DNA of 64,000 bases, taken from positions 6,066,922-6,130,921 of the forward strand of contig NC_135563.1 of the NCBI RefSeq assembly GCF_964340395.1, written 5' to 3'. Source of the DNA: Glandiceps talaboti. Its lineage: Eukaryota > Hemichordata > Enteropneusta > Spengelidae. Below, piece after piece: positions 24,150-38,960 of the stretch; position 1 is the stretch's first letter; every line of letters starts with the position of its first letter. Under the pieces are notes generated by a model, which worked only from the letters and a program-made list of their open reading frames with translations, was not told where the DNA came from and made no database searches. The position numbers and the translations under genes were made by a program.

Positions 24150-27100
24150 GTGTGTGTGTGTGTGTGTGTGTACAGCCGTATCTCTTGCATGCAATGCCTG
24201 ATTTCATTAAAATTATGAAGACTGCATATTTCAAAATGAACACTAAATCAGTCATTTCCAAAGAAGCAAAAACAGCCTGTTATTTTGGATAGGAAATAAT
24301 ATTGTATTATTTCAGGCCTGGAAAATCCAGTTATTACAAACATTTCAAGCTATGGTTCATCATCAGTGTAAAGGCAATACCAGTATTGGAATTGAGGAAT
24401 CAAACAGAAACAAACAACCAGTATATAGAACAGACAGAACACACTGTGCACACATAAAATCAAGCATGATATTAGAATATGTAGGGAATGATAATGTGAA
24501 TTGTTTGTTGATTCTGAATGGCTTCAATCTCCTCAGTTGGAAAGTTCTTCTTCTCTCAAGCTAAGACTGTCTTCATTACCAATTATGTAAATTGTTTGTT
24601 TGATTCCTAATTGCTCCAATGTCGTGAGGCAGAAAATTGCTTCCCCCACTTATTTATGCGTGATGTGTTTGTTAATTATGCATTTGTATGTCATGTATAT
24701 TTTCATTATTTTGTTCTTCACAGGTTTGATACCAAGAAGGAATTTAGGAGATGAATTCATCGAGACACCAGAAAAAGTATTTTATACAGGCCAAGTTTTA
24801 AAGTGTAGGGTCACGGCAGTTCAACCTGAGGAAAGCAAATTGAAGCTTTCTCTGAAGGTGTGTATAGTCTGTACTGTAGATCTCAAGTCACCCTAGTGTC
24901 AGTACCCCATGTTGTAGTTACCTACTTGTACTAACTTTGTCAATTGTGTGAAAAATACAACCGCATTCGCATGATATTGTGCACATGTTGTGCACTCATT
25001 TAGAGACAGATATGCAATAATGTCGTCAGTATTGCACTGTAGTGCAAATACATAAAATATGCATGTTTGCAGGTGCAAGTCATCACTTGTTTGTGTGGAA
25101 TTCTATGACAGAACACCATGACACGTGAGTGCAAGTGTGGTGTACTCGGGGTATTTGCACTAGTGTTTGCAGTGTTCTCTGCACCCATTCACTACACTCG
25201 TAAATGTGCAACAGAAAACACTGCAAGCACGTGTGTAAGTACCCCTGAGTACCCACTCTGGAACTCACACGGTATGGGGTTTTGTTATTATTACATGTTT
25301 ATCTGAAACGGCAGATTTCCATGAAAGTCATACAGTGCGATCATGTGATTTCATATGTCCTCATTTACACATCGTTTGCCTATCATTTGCATGCAGGTTT
25401 GCAATAATGTTTTCGGTATTGTGAAAATACCACTAGTATGCACGTGTGCACAAGTGTAAGTAATCTCTGGTAGTGGTACATGTTTGTAATAATAATATTG
25501 AATTGTCTTTCCTTTATGTTTACTGCTAGAGCTCTGATAACCAAATAGCTGTACCTGATGACTTTGAAGTTGGAAAAGTAAGTAAATAGTTTATGATTAA
25601 AAAAATCTAATCATCATGAAAATCAACTACAGTTAAAATCACAAAACATGAAACAAAAGATCATCTGTCTCAACAAAAATCTAACTAACACTGCTACATT
25701 GTGTTGTTTCACTCGACAAAAATTTTACAACACTGGTAATCCAGCTTTCAGTTCACTAAGATAGATGCAATCTAAGCGTTTTTCAATGTGGTGGATTATA
25801 GCAGTGAGTGATAGCAGTTCTGTTGTGCAATTGTAATCAGCTTGTGATGAACATTCAAAGTCCCAAAACAGCACTGAAAGTTCATGCAACTCTAAATAAA
25901 CTAGTTTTCAGAAATGCCTCCCTAGGCCCTACTGAGACTATAATTAAACCAACTTCTATTCAATAGCTTATCACTGTTGTATCAACATGTTGCAACAATA
26001 CCAGTAGTTTTAGTTTGTGTCTACCTTAGAAGACCAAAGGCTCAACTACCAGGGTACACAATAACTACAGTACTACATTTTATTGTCTGGCTCAACAAAC
26101 ATCTCTGTGTCCCCACATAGCATTGAATATAATGTATCTGCTTACAGTGCACAGTGTGTTGGTAATGAAATTTTTGTTCAGGTATGTACAAAGTGTGAGA
26201 TGTATGGAGTTGATACACAAACCTGTTGCTATTCAAAAAGGTTTAGCGTTAGTGTAAGAATTAAAACATACAGGTTTCAGTTCATGATTATGTTGTTGTT
26301 TTTTACAGCTGACAAAAGCCAAGGTTGTCACCAACAGTAAGGATGGTTTACAAGTCATGGTTCTACCATCCAAACATCTAGCTTTCCTTCCCAAGATGCA
26401 GCTGTCTGACAGTGTAGAAAACTGTGATGCTCTACTGAGTTATTATAAGTCTGGTGATGTCATCGATGATGTCATGTACATGTATATGTCAAAACATACA
26501 GAACTTGTATCCTTTTCTGTGGTCCGTGCTGGAGTCATCGTCCTCAACTCAATAAGTTGATGACTTTAACAAATGTGATGTGAATATTTAAGATGTTGTT
26601 CCCCAATATATTTCTTCGTTCAGTCAAGGAAAATACGAGTGACGTAAGGGGCCTTTGTCATTATGAGTCGCTGGCAGAGTCCTTAGGTCATGAGTATTTT
26701 CGGGCTGAATAAAGAAAAATATTGGAGAATAACATAATTATAGTAATATCAAAGAAAGATCGGGGAAAGGAATGACAATTTTGAGCATTTTGACTCATAT
26801 TTGAACACAGCAGAACCATTGACGTAGACATGTGTTGTCGGGACATAGACGCGCTTTGTCATAACGTAGAATGACCAGAATATATATTGCATATTTTCTG
26901 TACTAAATGACTCATGCATGGTGTAATCAAAACTCCTTGGTAAGCTTCAATGTTGTCCAGTCTGAAACTACAACAATCTATGAATATATGCTTACATGCA
27001 GTTCTTGTTACCTGAAATATACATGTAAGTTTTACCGTTTGGATCATCATAGAAAATGACAGGCATTCAAGTTCTTGGTTGACACACCATCATGACTTCT

Positions 27101-29314
27101 CCTTCATAGGCACACATGAAAATAAGTTCAATTTTGCCTTATTAGGATGAGGTAAAATGTAGCAGGTAACAAGAGTTGAATAAACAAATGTAGTCAGTCA
27201 ATTGTAGATATTGTTATCATCAACTGTGCCATGGATGGACTTTCTTTAACTACTTACAACTAGATTCTAACTAAGAAGCCAGTACTATTGAAAGCAGCTG
27301 AAGAAAACAAGTTGATTGACAGCTTTAATGACCTTGAGGTTGGACTAACTCTGCCAGGGTTCATCAAATGTATTATGAATTATGGTGTATTTGTAGCGTT
27401 TCCCAATAACGTTGTTGGTCTGTCACCAAAATCAGTAAGTCTCTTTTGATGTTTCCTTATAAGTAAGTTCAATAGGTATGACTTAGCTTATTGTTATAAG
27501 TCATGTAATAGTAATATCTGTGTATTCCAGTTGTATGGAAATGAAAAGGGCCATAAAGTCACACAGAATGTCAATCTGATTAAAATCCAATGTGTACATA
27601 GTTTTACCTGAACCCAATCTCATACTTATGAGTAGCCAACCAGAATCCATCTTACAATAGAATACTCAATGTTTAAAATTGAAAGAAAGAGAATGACCAG
27701 ACAATAATGATAACATCGTTGTCTGCACTCTGTGCTCGTGTGGTTTTGGAAAACCTATGGTATTGTGTCAGATGTATGTAACAAGTACAAATGTACTCAC
27801 AAAAGAACAAACAACAGTAAATGTAAGAGCCATAAAGAAATCATGACGTGTACACTACATCAGATTTTAATCAGATTGACAAAATGTTTGACTTAGTTCA
27901 TGTTTATGCCAATGGATGTGTATTAGTTATGTGAAAATGAAAAACATGTGCCGAGCACCCGAAAGCTAAGCTTAATGTTCACTCTGTAGACACAGAAACA
28001 AATTTCATTTCTCCACAAACAAAGCAGTTGCATGCTTAAGTATAGTCATTAAAATTGAAATATGATGACATCAATCATCATCATTCAAATCTCGTGACTT
28101 TTGAAGAACACAAAACTGGTTTGGTGGTATCTCCATATGATATCTAAATAACCACAGGGGACAGTGAGCATGTTATTGATTGATCGATTGATTATTTGGT
28201 TGAATGATGATTGATTGAATGATTCATTTTTTGCAGTGAAATAAAACTTACTTTTTGTGTGATATTGATCAATTGACTGATTGATTTTTGTGGTGATATA
28301 AAACGTTTTTTTTTCTTCATTCCCTGGTTAGTTTTCTCTCTATCAGCTGTATATAATTCTCTCTTTATTGACTAAATAAAGACATCTTGTCCGTTTTTCT
28401 CTTATCCAAATTAAAACACCCCTAATCTCCTAATTACCAACTAATCTGCTTGGAGAGTATCACACCAAACAGATACTCAGCCATGCACAAACAAGGAAGG
28501 GAGTACTAGTTTGCACAGTTTCCCCCCTGTGAAATAGCATATGGGGGGGGGGGGGGGATATTTCATTTTGTGTGATTTCCAATAACCCCAAATTTTTCAT
28601 TTACTTTCAGCACATGGCTGACATTTTTGTATCAGATACAGCTGAACCCTTCCAGGAGGGTCAGTCTGTGATGGCCACTGTCTTAGAAATTGACAGAGAG
28701 AAGAAACGATTCCTAGTCAGTTTAAAGCCATCCCAGTGTTGTTCCCATCACGATGGAGGTGTATCATTACTACAGCAATATTTGCAGGAAAGAAAGATGG
28801 TTGCCAAAAAGCAGCATCATAGTAAGTTTACTGTTTAATTTGTAGTCCCATGCATCAGGGTGTCTTTGTTTCATTCAGATGTACGTGATAACATAAAAGT
28901 TACAAAAGAAGTTGGTAGCATTTGTATCTTGTTCACGGAGAAAAAAATAAGTTACAAGAGGGGTCAATACCAAGTTCAGGGAGATAACAGAAATTACCAG
29001 TGGTTCAGAACCCCTGTAGAGGGAGAACACAGAAATTACAAGTGGGCTAAGTACCCACTTTACCTTGTCCATAGAGAGCACAGAAATTACAAGAGGGCTT
29101 AGTGTGATTTGTGTATTGTCTACTTGCAGCCAAAGAAGATGTTACTCAACAAACAATAGGGTCAGTGATAGAAGGTGTTGTGAAAGAAGTACAGGACACT
29201 GGATTGTTGGTACAAATGGAAGATGGTCAGATTGCAGTCATAGCAAGTGTACATGTCCAAGGTACAGTAAGAATTGGTGCACCAACCTCCATGTATATAT
29301 GCATGCACACCTCA

Positions 29315-29377
<63 letters not shown>

Positions 29378-29387
29378 ACAGACAGAT

Positions 29388-29418
<31 letters not shown>

Positions 29419-32400
29419 TACATACATACATACATACATACATACATACATACATACATACATACATACATACATACCGACAGATACACAGGATAGTACA
29501 GTTGTTTCTGAGGTTAGGTAGTGATATTTCATGAATCTATCCCCAGTTTTCATGTTACCGGTAATAATGGCTATAAATGTTAAAACAAGACTATTGTGAC
29601 GGTGTGATGGGAAGTCAGAAAGAAATATTCTTCTAACTTATATTTCCATGTAGGCCAACTAAGTTATCTGAGCAACTTGAAACAGTCAACAGTCAACATA
29701 ATAAAAGCACCATGACATTTCATTATGTGACTTGATTGACCAATCAGCTTCCATGCATGGGATCCTTGAAAAGTACTAAATTTGAATAACTAAGTTTGCA
29801 AGCTGTGTAAAGAATGCTTGCCAGGTCAACCATCCATCCTTCTTCAGTGACTAGCTTTGGTGCCAAACCAAGAAAATTTTAAGTTTTCATTGTTGTTCTT
29901 AAGCAAATATATTTATGCCACTTATTTGTGTTGACTTTAGGGACAGGCCATGTAAAGGGTTCAAAGGTCAAGGCGTGTGTCCTACACATTAAGTATGATG
30001 TAAACATTGTACAGGCAACCATGAAACCACTCCTCATCCAAGCTACTGAGACAAAGAAAGGCAAGAATTCAAAGGTAAGAATATATAGTGTATTTTTTAA
30101 TCTGAAAATGCATGATGTATAAAAGAATTTCATGAGTAATATTCCCATTATGAAATATAATCATAGTCAAATATAATTATTACAAATGACATTAAAGTTA
30201 CACTAGCTATAACGTGGGTATTATTTTCTCATCAGACAACCAACAATACATTCACTGAAAATTGATAAAATACCAATAATTAGACATTGTACATGTTAAT
30301 TAGAGGTAAATTTTTATCCATAAGTAGTACATCAACAGATTGAAATAGTGATCACATTAGGGAGTTGATTTTTGGGTGCAGACCTAAATATCAATTTGAT
30401 GGAATTTATTGTCCAATATTATGTGTACATATATTTACCCACAGATGATTCAATACTGTTCAGGGTGTATGATATTACAAGCTATACTAATAAAATCTAA
30501 CAAAATAGTTTCAAAAAAACATTGCAGTTGCAGCTAGTGCAGTTTTAAAGGATGTACAATGTTAGTATCACCTTTAAAGCAGAGTACATGAAGTTGCCTG
30601 ATTTACACATGTGAGTCTCGGGGTCCCACACTACAATCACCTTGCCACTAAACAAGGCAAAACTTTGTTTCTGAGTTGAAATTTACATTATCTACAAAAT
30701 GGATATATTGTATATTCCCAAGTGAACTCAGGAGACATGCAAATTAACCAAATATTGGCTGTCACAGAGCTTGGGACGGCATTGTGTTTGTCAATAAACA
30801 AACAAACAAACAAAGACTTCATCCAGACATGCGTGCCAGACAACCACTGCTCTTTAAAGAGCTATGGAATGAAAAGTTACTACAGATACGGTACCTTAAT
30901 CTAGATCTGTTGCACACACCCAGTAAACATGTATTTTGCTGTAAATTGGACTATGGACAATCATTCTTTTTGATAAAAAATGAATATATATATAATGATA
31001 TACATGTAATATAAAAAAAATTGAATATTACAGAAGCATGAACAAAAATCAATCAATTGCACTTCAATGTTTTTGAATTTACACATAATTGTGTGATCCA
31101 TGAACAACTAATACAGAGAAACACAAGTTTTCTTCATGATGTTACGTTCACTTATTTGTTGATATCCGTAATATAAAAGTTAGTGACCAAGCCATATCAG
31201 GACGCCATTAAAAATGTGGGTTTTTTCAATTCTAAATGTGTTGTGAAACTCGAAATATGAGTTTAAGTATATTCAGAATCTTTCTTGAATTAAGCTTGTA
31301 TAGGTATAATTCTAGCGTTCACCAACATTTGTCTTTATTCAGCCAGAAAATACTCTTGATCTAAGAGATTTGTCACTACCTGTCTTTGACTCCATATGAC
31401 AAGGGCCCCTTAATTTAAGACGTTCATGTTTTCTCAGGTAAAGGTGGACAAATATTGGGAATGATATCTTAAAGTCAATCAATCAATCGATCAGTCAGAC
31501 AGTCAGTCAATCAGTCAGTCAATCAGCCAATTGATAAAGTTCCATTTTCCACTACAGTGCAATGTAGAGTTCAGAGGTGCTGAAGAAGTACTTGGCTGTA
31601 CATGTAACTCATAACACTTATTGTCTATTTGCTGTACATGTATCACTTATTGTCTATTTGCTGTACATGTATCACTTATTGTCTATTTGCTGTACATGTA
31701 CTACTACATGTATCACTTATTGTCTATTTGCTTTAATTCATTGTCATCCAGAGGATGTGGACGATTTTTTCTGTTCTTTGGTCTGTTAAGTTTACGAATC
31801 TCATTAATATCAGGCATGGCATAGTACAATTTCTTCCAGAACAGTGGATCATCTTTTTCTAAATATGTGTTTGTTTGGAGGAATGTTTTCAGTTCTTTGT
31901 CAATGTTCAGCTTGTCCTGGTCAATGTCTTCCATCATGAGGACGATTAGTTTACAGTTCTTGTCTGTCAGAATCTGATGGTGGGCCTGCTTGAACTCGTA
32001 AGTACACCACTCGCTGTCCAGGAAATGATTGTTTAAAACCATGATGGTGCGTCTACTAGTCATGACTGCATCAATGATGCTTTCAGCAATGCATTCACCT
32101 ACGATGAAATCGCGATGATGGATACAAACTTTGTATGGTGGGTCGTGGTTTTCTAGATTCCTCAACAGTGTGTTCTTGACCCAGTGTAAATCGTTACTTG
32201 AAAACGACAAGAAAGCATCATAGACTTTGTCTTCTTCAAAGTCTTCCTTCTTGACGAAAAGTCGACAGCCAGTCTTGTTGTAAATCACAACTCGTAAAAC
32301 TTGCCGAAATTTGAAAACGGTCGCAATGACGAACACCAGAAACACTGCAAACCCTAGTACGCAAGCTGCAATACTACTGGTAATGTCAGTTTGTTTGATT

Positions 32401-35400
32401 TTCAGGATATCTTCGGTGTTGCTGCAGTTCAAATCGTAATCACTTAGTTGTAGAATAGGCCATTCTGAAGTGTTGTTCACAGCATGTGGTACTCTACAAG
32501 TTATGTTATTTTGAAATGGCACAATGGTGTTTATACTAGGTTCCAATAAAAACGTCTGAAGGTCTGTCCACCAGAGACGACATCCACAGTAATACGGATT
32601 ATTGTCCAAAGACAAGATACTCAGAGATGTTGTTGAATTGAATAAGTCTTTATCAAGGTATTTTAACTGGTTGTGGTCGAGCATTAAATGTTGGAGGTGG
32701 GTGAGATTTTGAAAACTCTCCTCTTCTATGTCCGAAATGTTGTTGAAACTCAGGTACAAGTTCTGTAGAAATGGCATCGTGGTGAAGTAGGTGGCTGCAA
32801 TTTCAGGTATATTGTTAAAACTTAGGTCCAGATACTCTAAAGATGTCAGAGATTGAAAGGCATCAGCTTCTATATCAGAAATCAAGTTCTTAGCCAAGTT
32901 GAGTTCACGTAAATTAGGTAAAGAGGCAATCTGATTCGTTGATATGCGAGTGATATTATTGCCTTCTAGTTTGATCACCGTGGTATTCTTCCAAAAGTTG
33001 TTGGGAATTTCATCCAAACCTCTATAGCTACAGTTTGCGAAAAAAGTTCCATCCAGAGCGATTTGATGACATCTACATTTCTCAGGACACAGCAGAGGCT
33101 TTTCACACCAAAAGTCGTATAAGTTTAATGACGCTATTGATCTTCCAAGTGCCCTTGATGGAGAATGACAGATGAGTTGATCAAAACCAGGTATTATTTT
33201 CTGGTTGGCAAAATCTGAGAATTTATGATATCCTGTCTGATTGAATAAAGTAGAAAACATATCGCAATCGCATGATAATGGGTTTTCATCAATGTATACT
33301 GATATTGGTATATCGTAAAATGATGGCTCCATGAACAAGCTCTGTCTTGCGTAGCGGAAAACTTGAACGTTAGTCAGAAAATTACCTGTAAGACGAAGTT
33401 CAAGCAAATTTGGAATATTGTACAGTGCTAGTTCGTGAATGTATGTAATTTGGTTGTAACTCAGATCTAGGTGTGTCAGTGCTGAGAGTTGCTGGAATGC
33501 ATGTTTCGGTATCGACTTCAGAGAATTATGAGAAAGGTTGATATCGGTTAAGAACTCGCTATCCTGGAATGTGTGATTTGAAATAACTGCAATGTTATTT
33601 CCAGCCAAATTGATAATCCGTAAATGAGGAACTTTCAAATGCTTGAGAATGTCAGATGGAAGCGAAGTAATAAAGTTGTCTCTCAGATCTATGTCCACCA
33701 ACCATGTACATCCCTCGAAAGTCAAGTTTACTAGAGAAACAACGTCTGCCTTGTGTAGATCAACTTTTTGCAGTGAGGGTAAGTTGGTGATTAGATCACG
33801 TGGTGTTATCAAACTCCTTTCCCAGGTTCTCATGTTCTCACTCAGGTCAATCACTTGAATAACATTGAGTCCCTGGAAGAGATCTGATGGGAGCACATGA
33901 AAGAAATTATACTGTAATATCAATGTTCGCAGTTTTGTTAATCCCTGGAAAACTTCACTTGGCAGAGTGGTTAACTGGTTGTGAGATATCTCTAACACTT
34001 CAAGGTTGACAAGTCCTTTAAAAATATCAGGAGCAACCTCTGTGAAACGGTTGCTACCAAGTTGGAGAACTGTTAAATTTTTGAGATTATGAAAGGAAGT
34101 CGATGGTAACTTTGAGATGGCGTTGTTGTATAGGTTCAGTTCTTGCAGACTATACATTGGAGTAAACAGACCTGGTGGTGGTGATTGCAAATTGTTCCCA
34201 GATAAATCTAGTTTCTGGAGATTAACGAGATTTGTAAATGTTCCTTCTGGAGGGTCCCTTATGTCATTATCATGGAGATACAGTTGTTGCAATTTTGCCG
34301 GTACATGGTCACTACAGTCCGTAGAATTAAAACAGGTGATTGCAGTTGGAATGCTATCCAGTCCTGTTGCTTTTAGGTCGATGAACGTTAGCGTTTGCAA
34401 ATGCTGGAAGCAGTTGTCAGTCATGTGATATATTTTGGTGAAAGTGATCTTCAGAATTAGAATATTTGGAAGATCGTGAAAATCGTGAGCAGCAAGCTGT
34501 TTTATGGGACAAAACTGAAATTCTAAGCTGAGGAGGATGAATCTATTTTGTAAACGACTCAATGTATAATTGAGTGGATTGGATGGAAACCTCCTGTCGT
34601 TGCAATAGATATCCACTTGAAAAGCTGGAGGAAACACCATTGGTTCTTCCACAGCAGATAAGGAGCTTGATGAACAAAGCACTTTGTTAAACAACCATTC
34701 AGCTGCTTCATATTTTTCACATGAACACCCACCAGTACAGACTGCTGATTGGCTGGAGATGGAGGTCACAAAGGTCATGAGGAAGGTTGCCAAGCAACAG
34801 GCTTTCAAATGGCTCTTGTTCATTTTTTCACCCCCTATTTAGATAAAGCCACTCGAAATATTGATACGAACTGGTATTTCTTGTCGAAACAAAGGCTGTA
34901 AAGAAAAGAAAAAAGAGCTAATGATAGGCAGTTGGTTTAATACATTACACATCAATGGCAAGAATGGAAAAGATTTGGACAATATAGTCCCTAACAGTTA
35001 TTAAAATCACTGACGTGCCAAATAAAAATTCTTTAAGACATCAAGAGTACATGCGTGTACATAGAGATTGACAAGTGACAAATAGTACATAAACGAAGAC
35101 ATGATCAAGGTCTGTAGTAGACAGATCGAAAGTTCACATTTGTTTCCAATTTACCATTCCAAAGTAACTTAGCCTGGAATCCATGTGGGTTCTGAATTTG
35201 TTATTTCCGCATCACATGGGAAAGTCAAAATTCAAAATTCCAAAATTGCCTGGATTCAAGGCTAAAAAGTAACTAGATTTTACTCTCATTTCTTCTTGCT
35301 TTCAAGTTCAGTGTTTGAATTTGATTTGTTATAAATATCTTTATCTAAATCATGGTAACTTTAATAAGTGTGTGGCAAAACCTAGCTTTAATAACAGGAT

Positions 35401-38400
35401 GTTTGTTACCAATGTAAAATCTATCAGAGTTCCCCAGTCATTTTACCAGGGTTCCAACAATTATAATGACAGTTTTGCTACATTTCCTTCTTGCTGTTGC
35501 CAAGGTTTCCAAACCGGAAAGTGACTATATGTATGAGGATTGGGTATTTATTTTTGATTTTTGATTTATAAAACAATTTTATCATGGCTTCCTACTTGAA
35601 AAATTAATATGGTGAAACACTATTGTCTAAAGTATGTCTTTGTAACTTAATACTTTGAAAAAGACAAAAAGTGTATAAAACGTTTTCTTATTGTACATAC
35701 AATAACAAACATTTCACACATTTATTAATCTTTTGTAATTCATTGAGTTACAAACAAGGACTTGGCATATGTTGTTTCACATTTATTTTTTTAATTAGGA
35801 AGCAATGATAATATTGTTTCATAAATTAAAAATGCAAAATAGATACCATACCCGATCCTCATCCATATGACCACTTTAACAACAATATTGTAACTTATCA
35901 GGCTCGATTTTAAAGTGACAGTACATATTGGAAGGGAGAGTCCTGGACGTCAAACTATTTTCTCAGTCTTTCGATGATGTTACCAGCAAGAATGACCTTG
36001 AACTCAATTTAGACTTTGCTAATAAATTACAGAGAAGACCAGATGTGAATGTGAATATTGGCGATGAGCAATGTACAGTCACAGTTCTTTGAAAAGAACA
36101 TGGTCCAGATCTGAACAGTTTCCTGTGTCATTGGAAGTATTACATAATGCTATTCTGATCAATAATGTAGACATGTTTAATTACTTGTGACATCTGTAGC
36201 ACAGCAATTATAGGCAAACCCAACAAATAGTTCAATTACAAAAGTTTTAGTTGTATCTAACTTATTGTTGTTGATATCAAAGAACATAAAGAAATATGCA
36301 CATCATGTATTATAGACCTGTCATTCTAGCCCACTGCAGACTTGTCGTGATCCTCCATCCTATTTGAATTGAAAACCAACAGATGAGTCTCCAGGCCAAG
36401 TGGCTACTTTACACTCATATCAAAGCACAAATCAATGTATTCCCTACTACATGTATATAAACTTGAAGTTTGTATTTTCAGCATTAAATTGTGTTCGAAG
36501 TTGACCCATGTCTCTTGAACATTAGTTTTGAAAATCACTGCTTTCCAAAAATAATGAAAAACATATAGTATTTCAGAAATTTATGTTGTGTATCGGTTAA
36601 TATTTCTTAAGATATGTCTTTGAATATTTCTTTAAATATTTCCACAGGATATTAGATAAAATTTCATATAACAGGAAGTAGCTAACTGTTTTGCTTGGAT
36701 TCTGGTTTGTTAATCAATAACTCAAAAGTCCATGTCAGGGTTATTTGTTCCTGTAAACAGGAATTAGTGCTTATCACTGCCACTACATAGTCTATATGTA
36801 GTCCCTATATGGTATCATTGTGATTTACACCTCCACTTAGAGATCAAGTTGGCATCCATACTACCACTACGTGGATAGTCTAGTTCCTAAATGGTGTCAG
36901 TTAGCGACCACCTTGGCTTCCAGACTACTAAATGGATGGAGTCCTTATTTTCAAAATTCAAAATAAAAGTTTACTTCATTGACAAATACTAATTCACATA
37001 TGACTTGTCAATTTCATTAATATGGATATTTCTAGTGTAATGTGAATTCCTGTATGTAACTTGTAAGGCAAAGTTTGAAGAACTAGTGCATTAGAATACC
37101 GTTGTTGTTAATAGTTATAGTTTTAAGAGATGTTAATCAGTGCACATGAAATGTAATGTTAACAAAAAGAGGAAAATGTGCACATTTGAAAAGTCAGACA
37201 ACTGTTAGCTATACTTACTTGTGAGCCACTGACGTTATAACCTTGAACAGAGTGATGGTACACAAGTGAATACCAGTATCTTCAAAGTTGGCTGAGCCAC
37301 TGATGTAGCCTTCAAACACTCACTAGGTGACAACTATGGTACAACTAACTCACAAGTTTAGAAATCTTCAAACTGTGCTGAGAGTTCTATAAATTGCTTG
37401 GCAGTGGTAGCTATTCAGAACTTTTCTGAAGTGTGTGACATCATCACTTGCATTGTACCAGTTACAAACTGTACTTCCTTCCGTGGGAGGTGGAAGTAAA
37501 GAATTAAGGTTTGACCTGTGACTTTCATAAAATGTAAAGGATATGTCTACAGGACCATGTGAGTCATTCACTGTGTTTATGTAAACTCATTACCCATTTT
37601 ACACACCAAGGCATTTCTTTACATGTATTGGTTGACTGTGTATATTAAATAGCATTTATAAGCAAAATAAACAGTCCAAGGGTGATTCTAATATAAACAA
37701 GGTCACTGCATGGTGTCAGTAGGATAGGGGTGTTAAGTTTATATTGACCCTTTTTCTACCATACATGAGATAGAGTTGCTTTTTAATTCAAACTGTCATG
37801 CGTATGTGAACCGTACTAGGAAGTCTGATATTATGGTACCAGGAAGTCAAATATTATAGTTTTTGATGAAATTTGGTGACCTGTATACTGGCTTTTAGGA
37901 TATGATATATGATAAGTATGTTTGTGTAGGGAAAGTTAGGATCAAATCCAATTTAAATAATAAATGCTTGTAGCTAAGTCTACAAGTTTGTAGCTGTGGA
38001 GACTTGGCCATTAGGCTTAACCAGTGCTGTATGGGATAGTGAATACAGCAGGTCTTTGGGATGGATAGGTTAATAGAGTCAATCACAAGTGACAATAGAA
38101 ATGATTTGATCTCAAACAAAACTATGTCTAGTCATTTTTGTAATTTATTTGAAAAAGAAATTAGTAAAATGAAATTTATAATCTATGTAATGGTCTACAA
38201 GTACTTGTACTAGACTCACACCAGTCTCAAGGGAGATTTTTAAAAAAAAAGTCCCATATGATATTGTTCAAATGTTGTGAGTTTGTTATTCAATTTTATT
38301 TTTGTAAAGGAGCTTTTTTCTCCAGTTACTATAGTCTCTCGTGGGCTAAGTGTTCACCCGACTGTTGGCAATCACTCACTCAGGTCACTATTTCACACCA

Positions 38401-38925
38401 AAGAACATACTTGTCTTTCAGAAAGAGAGAAAAAAAGCCTGTAGACTTGAGCAAGTCTAACTTTACATGTGTCGTAGATTTTATGACAGTTATTGATTGT
38501 CACATAAGAGAGAGTTCAATTTGTACCATTCACCATTAATTTCTGGGACAACAAAACTACACCAAGTCTTGTTCTTCTCGTTTTAACACACATGCATATG
38601 TTTGTACTAAGAGTCAGTAAAGAGTATAGTTTCACTGATGTCAATGAATTTGTTCGTAATTTCAATTGATGTACATTCACTTTCATAATTTATTTTAGAA
38701 CTGATGTATTTTTGATGTTGGTTAGACACTAGTAGAGGTGCTTGGCATCTGTTTGTCCATTACCTTTACAGACTGTCTTTTGTTGTTTTTTTGGTATTTT
38801 TATTGTTAATTTGTTGCTAGTGTTTTGGGTATATGTATGGTCTTTCTGTCCTGTTGTAGTCTATTGTACATGTTACTTTAATTTTTATTATTGTGTAATT
38901 TTGACTTGCCTGTGATGAAGCATAA

Positions 38926-38960
<35 letters not shown>

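Noticed and set aside
38258-38539. 93-codon + strand frame upstream of the (ATAA)n tail
   Set aside because: Considered as LINE coding remnant, but no reverse transcriptase or endonuclease motif is visible.
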